Shown here: one piece after another, positions 14,899 through 21,984 of the stretch
Numbering within the stretch: position 1 is the first letter of the stretch
Layout of the letters: each line of letters starts with the position of its first letter
NCBI GenBank assembly: GCA_964369145.1
Contig: CAYJEE010000009.1
Location: 1 to 28,566 of the forward strand
Length of the DNA: 28,566 nt
Reading direction: 5' to 3'
From: UBA910 sp964369145
Lineage (GTDB): Bacteria; Patescibacteriota; Minisyncoccia; Phycocordibacterales; DATDWN01
The notes under the pieces: generated by a model
The model's input: the letters and a program-made list of their open reading frames with translations, nothing else
What the model was told of the DNA's origin: nothing
Databases searched by the model: none
Program-made: the position numbers and the translations under genes

Positions 14899-14932
14899 AA
14901 ATGGCCGACGCAGTAAAGTGCGTCGGCCATTT
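14899..14932 (-). terminator. terminator of the first PEP-CTERM gene
   Basis: A 14-bp perfect stem (14899-14912 with 14919-14932) with a T-rich stretch following on the minus strand. The same hairpin recurs at 15834-15859 behind the second PEP-CTERM gene. Confidence 0.8.
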
Positions 14933-15036
14933 GATTGGTTTGAAAGAACGGTTTTTGTTTAGGAGCTTTTGCGGCGCCGGAGTATCGCGATGCCGACGAG
15001 GCCCATGCCCATGAGGACACAGGTCATCGGTTCGGG
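14903..15036 (-). repeat. 134-bp direct repeat, copy 1 (terminator plus PEP-CTERM sorting signal)
   Basis: Copy 1 is identical to 15834-15967 at 133 of 134 positions (A at 14912, G at 15843). It spans the terminator stem, the 3' UTR and the codons for the last 24 residues of the PEP-CTERM domain. Confidence 0.95.
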
Positions 15037-15714
15037 AACGCTTGCGGCAACATCAGCGGACATCACGTTAATGAAGTCCGTTGCCAACAACGTTTGGGTG
15101 TTGGTGTCGTAAACTGAAATATTGAACCGATACCAGAGTGGGGTATTCGGGTTGAAGATCTCAGTCGGCGGACCGGGCTTTGGAAAGTCCCCAAAGCCCA
15201 TGTTCTGACTGTTTTGCGCACCCCAGTCGTCGCCCTGAGCTGGAGTTTCCTTGCCTCGTGGTCCAAAACCAGGACTGTCTGCCCAGTACTGCGGAATGTT
15301 CACCGAGTTGCTGAGTCCCGTCAACATATTCGTTACTCCGAATATACTTGTGGTATTGGCAAACGTTCGGGTTCCGAGAGCTCCCGGTAACTGATAGTTG
15401 ACCGAGAAGTCGACGTTCCATAAGGCGTAGGCAGGGTTGCTCCCACTACCGAGGGGAACGATGTAGACGCCGCTGGAGCCATCGATATCCGGTCCACCCC
15501 TCATCTTGACTTTGAGGCCAATCTCGAGGGGACCATCGGTGGTGATGGTGAAGTTGCTACTCGAATTGCCGCTGCCGTTGTAGTAGCCAGGCGTGGTGCC
15601 GCCGTCGGGCGAGGTGAGTGAGCCGTAGCTTGTGATAGGAGCCGCGAAGACAGCCCCCATGGAAAGGATCAGGATAAGGATTGCCAAGGCAATCCGCGAA
15701 ACTTTGCGATTCAT
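14959..15714 (-). CDS. PEP-CTERM sorting-domain surface protein 1
   Basis: A 251-residue exported protein. It has a Sec signal peptide (NRKVSRIALAILILILSMGAVFA), a Gly/Ser/Asn/Thr-rich beta domain without a recognised fold, and a C-terminal PEP-CTERM signal: VPEP, a hydrophobic helix (CVLMGMGLVGIAIL) and RRRKSS. PEP-CTERM proteins are cleaved and sorted by exosortase and are usually exopolysaccharide- or biofilm-associated in diderm bacteria. ATG 15714 is preferred over ATG 15729 because GGAGG lies 8 nt before it. Composition is GC-rich compared with its neighbours and the ribosome-binding site is strong, which suggests transfer. No exosortase gene is visible here. Confidence 0.85.
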   Translation of the reverse strand: MNRKVSRIALAILILILSMGAVFAAPITSYGSLTSPDGGTTPGYYNGSGNSSSNFTITTDGPLEIGLKVKMRGGPDIDGSSGVYIVPLGSGSNPAYALWNVDFSVNYQLPGALGTRTFANTTSIFGVTNMLTGLSNSVNIPQYWADSPGFGPRGKETPAQGDDWGAQNSQNMGFGDFPKPGPPTEIFNPNTPLWYRFNISVYDTNTQTLLATDFINVMSADVAASVPEPMTCVLMGMGLVGIAILRRRKSS

Positions 15715-15833
15715 TATTTTTTCCTCCAAAATGAAGAGAGGCCTCTAGGCCTCTTCTGGAAGAGAACCTATCATAATCATAGTTAAATTGCAAGGCGTCA
15801 AACTTTGTGGTGAAAAAAATAAATTAAAGAAAA

Positions 15834-15859
15834 GGCCGACGCGGTAAAGTGCGTCGGCC
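15834..15859 (-). terminator. terminator of the second PEP-CTERM gene
   Basis: GGCCGACGCG and TGCGTCGGCC form a 10-bp stem (one G.U) with a GTAAAG loop; TTTTCTTT follows on the minus strand. It is the second copy of the hairpin at 14899-14932. Confidence 0.8.
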
Positions 15860-15967
15860 ATTTGATTGGTTTGAAAGAACGGTTTTTGTTTAGGAGCTTT
15901 TGCGGCGCCGGAGTATCGCGATGCCGACGAGGCCCATGCCCATGAGGACACAGGTCATCGGTTCGGG
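15834..15967 (-). repeat. 134-bp direct repeat, copy 2
   Basis: This is the partner of 14903-15036, with a single difference. The homology stops sharply at the PEP codons, where the two proteins become unrelated. Confidence 0.95.
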
Positions 15968-16576
15968 GGTTTCGGTAAACCCGTAGGTGTTTATCACCCT
16001 CGAGATTTGTCCTGTACCCCCGTTGACACCGCTGGCCACAAAGTCTTTGCTGGCATGGATTTCTATTGAGTCAGGAAAGAACATTGTGTCACCGAGAACC
16101 GGTGGAGGGTTGAAGACCTGCGCAATGTACGTTTCGCCCGACGGACAAGTGCTTGTCGGTCCGCTGGTGCAGACAATCGACGATACGCCGGTTGAGCCAC
16201 CTCCGGTGGCCGAACCATTAAAAGTCAAGGTATCGCTATTGAACACTAAACCATTCAACCCACGCAACTTGAACGTGAAGTAGAGGTCTTGGAAGTTGCC
16301 GGCACCCGTGGCCGACATTCCCATGTTCCACTGCATACCCAAAAACCCTGCGACGCTGTTGTCGAGCGTCAATATAATGCTCGACGGCGGAATGATGCTG
16401 CTGGTACCCGTGGACACCACCGTGAAATTCGACAACTCAATGTTGCCGATGGTGCATGCACCCGTCGACTGAAACGCTGCCCAGCTTGCGCTCATGGCAC
16501 ATGTGGCGCCAAATGAAGCGAGCGACAGAATGCAAGAAAGAATAAAAAGGGTGAGACCCTTTTTTAACGTTTTCAT
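15890..16576 (-). CDS. PEP-CTERM sorting-domain surface protein 2
   Basis: A 228-residue exported protein with a Sec signal peptide (KTLKKGLTLFILSCILSLASFGATCAM) and a mature Ser/Thr/Gly-rich beta domain with several cysteines (CAM, GACTIG, IVCTSG, STCPSG). The C-terminus is TPEP plus the same 22-residue hydrophobic and RRRKSS tail as the neighbouring protein. The mature domains of the two proteins are not visibly related, although the tails are identical. A GGAG 5 nt before the ATG is the ribosome-binding site. A possible promoter on the minus strand is TTTACA, 17 nt, TAAGGT in the region 16620-16672. Function is unknown; surface or matrix attachment is inferred from the sorting signal. Confidence 0.85.
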   Translation of the reverse strand: MKTLKKGLTLFILSCILSLASFGATCAMSASWAAFQSTGACTIGNIELSNFTVVSTGTSSIIPPSSIILTLDNSVAGFLGMQWNMGMSATGAGNFQDLYFTFKLRGLNGLVFNSDTLTFNGSATGGGSTGVSSIVCTSGPTSTCPSGETYIAQVFNPPPVLGDTMFFPDSIEIHASKDFVASGVNGGTGQISRVINTYGFTETPEPMTCVLMGMGLVGIAILRRRKSS

Positions 16577-16687
16577 TAAAACTCCGATTGTTTTGTAAGT
16601 AACTTCATTTTTAAGCCTTCTTCGAAAAAAAGCCTAAAAAGATGTCCGCTCAGCACCTTAGCATGTAATCGTCATGTTGTAAAGTTA

Positions 16688-16716
16688 TTGACAACAGTTG
16701 ATATAATAAGTAATGT
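16688..16716 (+). promoter_or_regulatory. promoter of the large surface protein gene
   Basis: TTGACA (16688-16693), 17 nt, TAATGT (16711-16716). Transcription from about 16723 gives a leader of about 41 nt before ATG 16764. It lies back-to-back with the likely promoter of the PEP-CTERM gene. Confidence 0.6.
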
Positions 16717-16763
16717 ATGTTTTATATACATTTATTATTTCAACAGTAGTTATCAATTTATTT

Positions 16764-19700
16764 ATGAATACATATACACGGATTATCAAAAAAAGTTTCG
16801 CTTTTGTGGGTCTTTTTGCGTTTATGTTTGCGCAGATCGCTCCTGTTGTTGCGTATGCAGTAGTATCTGAGATGACACCACAATCATATACCACATATGA
16901 CACTCCGATTGTAAAAGATACATACGTTGATCAAGATAGTATTGGTGGCAAAAATAACATCAATTATGGTGCTGCTAATAGTATTGAAGTTAAGTCACAC
17001 AACGGTAAAAATCGAAGGATGTTTATACAAGCGAATACTCCAAGTGTACCTATGGGAGCCGTGATTGATTCTGTTAGATTGTATGTGTATATGTATAACC
17101 GTCCAAGTACAAGTATTCGTCTCTATAGTGTTTCTCAGATAATTGATGCTTGGGATGAAAATACGGTTACCTGGAACAATCAACCTTCCGCATCTACTAC
17201 TCCTATTGCAATACATAGTATATTTCCTGTAGACAACTCATGGATTATGTTTGAAGTTACTGCTGATGTTAAAGCTGTGCTCGCAGGACAATCTGTAAAT
17301 AATGGTTGGGTTATAAAGGATAAGTTTGAAAATTCAGGTACGTCGTATCTTGCCGAGTTTAGATCACGAGAATACTCAGGTATTTGTTCAGATAGTCCAA
17401 GTCCTCTTTGTGAGCCATATCTTGAAGTCACTTATCATTACGAGGGTGGTATTACAGGAAATGTATGGAATGATCTAAATGCAGACGGGGTTAGAAATGA
17501 AGGTGAACTTCCTAAAGAAGGTGAAGTTGTGTGGATTTATAATGCTACAACAAACATAACAGCTACCTCAACAAGTGATGGAACATACTCTGTAAGTGGA
17601 CTTGTTCCTGGTGAATATAAAGTATGTAGAAGTACACTTAATACTTCAACACAAAGTTTCCCAAATTTAGGTGTATTGTGTCCGGGTAATACAAGAGGTG
17701 AGTATGTTCAAGTGTCGAGTAGTGTCGAATCAGGGCCTGATTATGGTGTGTTCCAAGGTGGATCAGTGAAGGTGATTTTGAATATAAACCCTGCGCTTAC
17801 CGAAGATTTGTTCAATTTTGATCTTGCATATAATAATGCTACAACTTCTTATACGCTTTATTCAGGACAGACAGAATATGTGTTTACAGGGCTAGTTCCT
17901 GGAGAAGGATACTCTATTTCTCAAGCGATGCCTTCATGGTGGGCAGAACAGTTTGGGGTATGTGTTTCTGGAGAAACAGAAGTGTCACCAAATTTATTTG
18001 CAGTTAATGCGGGAAATCAAGTGGTGTGTACATTTTCTAATGTAAAAAAAGCATCTCTTACTGTTACAAATTATGTAGATCCGATGCAAGGAACATATAC
18101 TTTCACACTTGCATCTTTAGGCAGTGAAAGTGTATTTGAGCCGGTTGTATTAGGAAACAATGAGTCTTTTGGATTCATGTCACTTATTCCAGGAACCTAT
18201 ACACTCACTGAGACAATCGAAGAAGGGTTAGATGAAGAAACAGCTTCATGTGTTGTTGGAGATGCTGTGATAGATCCACGTACGGGTCCTTTTGAAATTC
18301 CTGCAGGAGCACGTATTCAGTGTACATATAATCATAGTCAGCTTGGCGTAGTCTCAGGTACAGTGTTCGAAGATATGAATGCTGACACTGTACGAGATGA
18401 TACGGATGCTTCACTTTCTGGATGGGTTGTAAAATTATATAAAATAACTGAAGAATTGATTGTTCCGGAAGGTCAAGAAACGCCACTTCCAGTTGAAATA
18501 AGTACAGAAATTGCATCAAAAGTTACAGATGAGACTGGTTATATATTTGGTCAGTTGAGTCCGGGTATATATAAAGTTTGTGAAGAATTGAACACTCCGT
18601 TTATTCAATCGCTTCCACTCAGTGATGAAGGGTGTGGCTCATCTCGAGGGTATCGATTCTCAGTAAGTTTTGGTGATATTGTAAATAAATATTTTGGTAA
18701 CTTTGAACTCGCAAAACTTTCAGGGGTTGTGTTTTCTGATACAAACAATAATGGAAGTCGAGATGAGGGTGAAGTAGGTATTCCAGGAGTAACCGTGCAC
18801 CTGGGAAGTACTAAAGTTACTGATGCAAATGGAGTGTACGAATTCGATGATTTAATGCCGGGGCACTATACAGTTACATTGTTAAATATTCCGGCACATT
18901 CTTCATATTCAACCCCAACTTTAGGAAAGCATATGATTCAGGCGTTTTCTGGTGAAAGTTATGTTGGTGATTTCGGTATCTTTACCGACACCGACACTCC
19001 ATCTCTTCCTGTACACCAGACTCCTCTCGATGGTGCAGTCGTACGTCCTCTCGGGCTCATACTCGACTGGTCAGATGCAGTTGATCCATCTCTTTCAAGT
19101 GTTACGTATCAGTATCAATCAGCGCTTTCAAATGCTACAACGACAGGAAATGCACTCTCGACACCGATCTACTCAGCGACACTCTCTACATCACAGATTG
19201 ATGCATCAGGAACTTCTGAGGGAACATATTTCTGGCAAGTAAAAGCATGTGATACTGCACACAATTGTACAGAGTGGACAAACCCATGGTCTCTTGTTGT
19301 CGACATGACTGCTCCTGTATCTTCATTTACATCACCAAACCCTGACTCAAATATTGAAGATGAATTTATTACTATTGCGGGTTCAACAACTGATCTACAT
19401 AATGTTGCAAGCACAACACTTGAGTTTGCTCCGTACACTGCCTCAGTAGGAGAAACTCCTGCGTCATGTGGTGCATACACAACCATCACATCTTTGGTGC
19501 AGGGAGTCGCATCGACAACCTTTAACTGGAGTTACAACTGGACACCTGCAGAAGACGGAGTGTACTGTCTCACTGCGCACGGTCAAGATGAAGCGGGTAA
19601 TACAGAAGCAAGTCCATTTATCACAAACATTACCTTTAAGAAAAAAGTTGTCACAACTACAGGTGGTGGTGGAGGGACATCGACAGGAGGTGGTTCTTCA

Positions 19701-20114
19701 GGGGGTAATGGCCCGATTGTCGGATCATTTGGAGGAGGATCATCATCGAATGGCGGAAGTACTACAGCACTTGGTACAGGAGGAAGTCCTGACGGTGCGG
19801 TATTGCCTACATCAACTTCTCCAGAAGAACAACCTACACAGTCTTCAGTGGGCTCAAATACGTATGCACCACTCGCATTTTCTGGAAATACATATACAGG
19901 AGAATACGCTGATGGTTCAGGTTTGAGTGATAGTGCGAGTGCATCGACTACCTACAGCAATACAAATACGCCAGATGAAGAAGAGGGCTACAACAGTAAC
20001 CTCGGTGCAGTCGGAGTCCTCGGTGAATGGAATAACTGGTACTGGTTGTGGATACTGATTGTGTTGTTGATTATTGCTGGTGTATACTACAGTACACGCG
20101 AGAGAAATAAATAA
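16764..20114 (+). CDS. multidomain surface protein (DNRLRE, SdrD B-type, Ig-like; C-terminal membrane anchor)
   Basis: The 1116-residue exported protein has a signal peptide (1-32, cleavage after VVAYA), a DNRLRE/CBM96-like domain (about 45-225; KDTYV...AWDENTVTWNNQP), an SdrD B-like domain with the Ca-binding signature NDLNADGVRNEGE (229-300), two prealbumin/SpaA-like segments (about 330-520), two more SdrD B-like domains (DMNADTVRDDTD; DTNNNGSRDEGE; about 525-740), Ig/FN3-like modules (about 748-960), a Gly/Ser linker (965-1040) and one C-terminal helix with a basic tail (1088-1112). ATG 16764 is chosen because ATG 16713 would fall inside the -10 box and spoil the signal peptide. It is probably a cell-surface adhesin. 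Base composition shifts at about 18,985: the last third is more GC-rich and uses the codons of native genes. Confidence 0.88.
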   Translation: MNTYTRIIKKSFAFVGLFAFMFAQIAPVVAYAVVSEMTPQSYTTYDTPIVKDTYVDQDSIGGKNNINYGAANSIEVKSHNGKNRRMFIQANTPSVPMGAVIDSVRLYVYMYNRPSTSIRLYSVSQIIDAWDENTVTWNNQPSASTTPIAIHSIFPVDNSWIMFEVTADVKAVLAGQSVNNGWVIKDKFENSGTSYLAEFRSREYSGICSDSPSPLCEPYLEVTYHYEGGITGNVWNDLNADGVRNEGELPKEGEVVWIYNATTNITATSTSDGTYSVSGLVPGEYKVCRSTLNTSTQSFPNLGVLCPGNTRGEYVQVSSSVESGPDYGVFQGGSVKVILNINPALTEDLFNFDLAYNNATTSYTLYSGQTEYVFTGLVPGEGYSISQAMPSWWAEQFGVCVSGETEVSPNLFAVNAGNQVVCTFSNVKKASLTVTNYVDPMQGTYTFTLASLGSESVFEPVVLGNNESFGFMSLIPGTYTLTETIEEGLDEETASCVVGDAVIDPRTGPFEIPAGARIQCTYNHSQLGVVSGTVFEDMNADTVRDDTDASLSGWVVKLYKITEELIVPEGQETPLPVEISTEIASKVTDETGYIFGQLSPGIYKVCEELNTPFIQSLPLSDEGCGSSRGYRFSVSFGDIVNKYFGNFELAKLSGVVFSDTNNNGSRDEGEVGIPGVTVHLGSTKVTDANGVYEFDDLMPGHYTVTLLNIPAHSSYSTPTLGKHMIQAFSGESYVGDFGIFTDTDTPSLPVHQTPLDGAVVRPLGLILDWSDAVDPSLSSVTYQYQSALSNATTTGNALSTPIYSATLSTSQIDASGTSEGTYFWQVKACDTAHNCTEWTNPWSLVVDMTAPVSSFTSPNPDSNIEDEFITIAGSTTDLHNVASTTLEFAPYTASVGETPASCGAYTTITSLVQGVASTTFNWSYNWTPAEDGVYCLTAHGQDEAGNTEASPFITNITFKKKVVTTTGGGGGTSTGGGSSGGNGPIVGSFGGGSSSNGGSTTALGTGGSPDGAVLPTSTSPEEQPTQSSVGSNTYAPLAFSGNTYTGEYADGSGLSDSASASTTYSNTNTPDEEEGYNSNLGAVGVLGEWNNWYWLWILIVLLIIAGVYYSTRERNK

Positions 20115-20163
20115 TATTTGTTTACACTATTTCGCGTAATTAACAATTAGTTTTATACGCGTA

Positions 20164-20859
20164 ATGAAAAATATCATCATCAGTATTGTCGTAATTGCCC
20201 TCGTGGTTTTTGCGGGATTTAAATTATTCGGTTCAAAGGAGGCAACTCCATCAACTGTGGCAACTTCTACTCCAGTTGAGCAGACAGCTGTTGTAAAAGA
20301 TATGTATATTGTTGATCTCGCAACAAGTACGATCCGATGGAAAGGATCTTTCGTATCTGGTACAAAATCACACACAGGAACTATCGGTCTAAAAAGTGGT
20401 GAAGGTAAGTTTGAGAATGCAATGATTACAAGCGGAGTGTTTGTGATCGACATGGCATCACTCAAAGATTCTGATGGGAGTGAAAAACTCGAAGAACATT
20501 TGAAATCAGATGATTTCTTTAATGTAGCGATGTACCCTGAAGCAAAATTTGAGCTTGTGTCTATTGTTCCTGCAAAGACTCAGGATACATTTACTGCGAC
20601 AGGCAAGCTGACGATTCGTGATGTAACAAAAGATTTTTCTTTCCCAGTTGTTTTGACTGTAGAAAATCCAAACATGATTCGTGCTGTTGGAAAAATCACA
20701 TTCAACCGAGCAGACTTTAATGTGAAGTATGGTTCGAGCTCATTCTTCAAAGGGCTTGGAGACAAAGTGATTTCAGATAAAATCGAACTCACACTCAATC
20801 TCTTAACGAAACCAATCGAGGTTTCAGCTCAGCCAGTGCCTCCCAGTAGTGTCCAATAA
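20164..20859 (+). CDS. YceI-family protein, membrane anchored
   Basis: The 231-residue protein has an N-terminal uncleaved helix or signal anchor (about 4-24), a Thr/Pro/Val linker and a YceI domain (about 47-213). The domain shows STIRWKGSFVSGTKSHTGTIGLKSGEG, LEEHLKSDDFFNVAMYPEAKFEL, GKLTIRDVTKDFSFPV and the closing NRADFNVKYGS. YceI proteins are lipocalin-like barrels that bind isoprenoids such as polyprenyl chains outside the membrane. Co-occurrence with NDH-2 may indicate quinone or polyprenoid use, but this is speculative. The last 11 nt overlap a possible GTG start of the cyclophilin gene, so the two are likely in one transcript. Confidence 0.9.
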   Translation: MKNIIISIVVIALVVFAGFKLFGSKEATPSTVATSTPVEQTAVVKDMYIVDLATSTIRWKGSFVSGTKSHTGTIGLKSGEGKFENAMITSGVFVIDMASLKDSDGSEKLEEHLKSDDFFNVAMYPEAKFELVSIVPAKTQDTFTATGKLTIRDVTKDFSFPVVLTVENPNMIRAVGKITFNRADFNVKYGSSSFFKGLGDKVISDKIELTLNLLTKPIEVSAQPVPPSSVQ

Positions 20860-20881
20860 TACAAATACAAAAAATAGTAAA

Positions 20882-21343
20882 ATGGTAACTCTTGAAACAA
20901 ATTACGGAAATATTACTATTGAGCTCTATCGAGCGGATGCTCCACAAACAACAGAAAACTTCACGACACTTGCAGGTAAAGGTTTCTACAATGGACTTAC
21001 CTTTCATCGAGTGATCAAAGGTTTTATGATTCAAGGAGGAGACCCAAATGGTAACGGTACCGGTGGTCCAGGATATAAGTTTGACGATGAGCTCAACCCT
21101 TCGACTCCTTCATATAAAGCAGGATACAAGAAAGGGGTAGTAGCGATGGCAAACTCAGGGCCAAATACAAACGGCAGCCAATTCTTCATTATGCATGCAG
21201 ACTATCCGCTTCCAAATGCCTACACTATTTTCGGTAAAGTAGTAGAAGGTCAGGATGTGGTGGACAAGATTGCAAACGTCCAAACAGGGGCTAATGATAG
21301 GCCTGTTTCTCCGGTAACGATCAAATCGGTTACGCTTAAATAG
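20882..21343 (+). CDS. cyclophilin-type peptidyl-prolyl cis-trans isomerase
   Basis: The cyclophilin of 153 residues catalyses prolyl isomerisation during folding. Core motifs are FHRVIKGFMIQGGDP (catalytic Arg), GPGYKFDDE, GVVAMANSGPNTNGSQFFI and the final IFGKVVEGQDVVDKI. In the segment before IFGKV the usual W/L-D-G-x-H is replaced by DYPLPNAY, a variation seen in short bacterial cyclophilins. There is no signal peptide, so it should be cytoplasmic. I chose ATG 20882; a GTG at 20849 would add 11 hydrophilic residues (MSNNTNTKNSK) and overlap the yceI stop. It ends at a terminator. Confidence 0.92.
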   Translation: MVTLETNYGNITIELYRADAPQTTENFTTLAGKGFYNGLTFHRVIKGFMIQGGDPNGNGTGGPGYKFDDELNPSTPSYKAGYKKGVVAMANSGPNTNGSQFFIMHADYPLPNAYTIFGKVVEGQDVVDKIANVQTGANDRPVSPVTIKSVTLK

Positions 21344-21351
21344 CAACAAAA

Positions 21352-21378
21352 AACTCACAGATTCCTGTGAGTTTTTTG
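21352..21378 (+). terminator. terminator after the cyclophilin gene
   Basis: AACTCACAG and CTGTGAGTT (21352-21360 with 21365-21373) with an ATTC loop and T-run. Confidence 0.85.
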
Positions 21379-21383
21379 TATGG

Positions 21384-21412
21384 TTGACTTGTGGAAAGAT
21401 GTAGCGTATCAT
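21384..21412 (+). promoter_or_regulatory. sigma-70 promoter of the RRM gene
   Basis: TTGACT (21384-21389), 17 nt, TATCAT (21407-21412). It gives an 84-nt leader, unusually long for this window. Confidence 0.75.
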
Positions 21413-21418
21413 TATAGG

Positions 21419-21502
21419 TAATGTAAGTTCTCGTAGTTTTCGTGAGAAAAGGAGAGACACTAGTCGCCTTACAGTTTAAAATAAAGACTAGGTAAAAAGA
21501 AA
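21419..21502 (+). promoter_or_regulatory. structured 5' UTR of the RRM RNA-binding protein gene
   Basis: Two stems are visible: TTCTC/GAGAA (21428-21432 with 21444-21448) and CTAGTC/GACTAG (21460-21465 with 21486-21491). The second ends just before the start codon and could hide the ribosome entry site. Autoregulation or cold control is possible, by analogy with other small RNA-binding protein genes. Confidence 0.45.
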
Positions 21503-21817
21503 ATGGCACAGAAGTTGTACGTAGGAGGTATTGCATATGCAACAAGCGATGCAGCATTAAAAGACGCATTTGCTCAGGCAGGTAATGTAGTATCAGCTAC
21601 AATTATCATGGACAAAATGACAGGCCGATCAAAAGGTTTCGGTTTCGTAGAAATGGCATCAGATGCAGAAGCATCAGCTGCTATCGATATGTGGAACGGA
21701 AAAGAACTTGACGGACGAAAGCTTACTGTAAATGAAGCTCGACCAATGGAACCACGAGCTCCACGAACAGGAGGATCATTTGACCGAGGTAATGACCGAG
21801 GAGGTCGAAGCTGGTAG
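21503..21817 (+). CDS. RRM-domain RNA-binding protein
   Basis: A 104-residue protein with one RNA recognition motif and a Gly/Arg tail. RNP2 is KLYVGGI (4-10), RNP1 is KGFGFVEM, and the domain ends at LTVNEARP. The tail (RAPRTGGSFDRGNDRGGRSW) resembles RGG-type extensions. Such proteins occur in cyanobacteria (cold-induced Rbp) and widely in CPR. They act as RNA chaperones or mRNA-binding regulators. Codons are strongly biased, as in highly expressed genes, and the gene is monocistronic between its own promoter and terminator. Confidence 0.93.
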   Translation: MAQKLYVGGIAYATSDAALKDAFAQAGNVVSATIIMDKMTGRSKGFGFVEMASDAEASAAIDMWNGKELDGRKLTVNEARPMEPRAPRTGGSFDRGNDRGGRSW

Positions 21818-21857
21818 TCTTTCTTTTTAAGAAAACTCCAAAACTAATTTAGTTTAC

Positions 21858-21883
21858 AAAAAGCACCCGAAAGGGTGCTTTTT
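21858..21883 (+). terminator. terminator after the RRM gene
   Basis: AAAAAGCACCC and GGGTGCTTTTT with a GAAA tetraloop. Confidence 0.9.
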
Positions 21884-21948
21884 GTATCTCCTTTTATCCA
21901 CCGAACATGCTTCACAAATCTAAAAAAAGGAGTACTATACAAACTTTG

Positions 21949-21977
21949 TGGACATCGGTAATCTTACTCATTAATTA
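21949..21977 (+). promoter_or_regulatory. promoter of the SulP transporter gene
   Basis: TGGACA (21949-21954), 17 nt, TAATTA (21972-21977). The start of transcription falls within 1 nt of ATG 21985, supporting that start and a leaderless message. Confidence 0.55.
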
Positions 21978-21984
21978 TGTTTTC

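Noticed and set aside
16713..16763. Upstream ATG extension of the large surface protein
   Set aside because: It falls inside the -10 hexamer of a good promoter and would place an extra hydrophobic stretch before a proper signal peptide.
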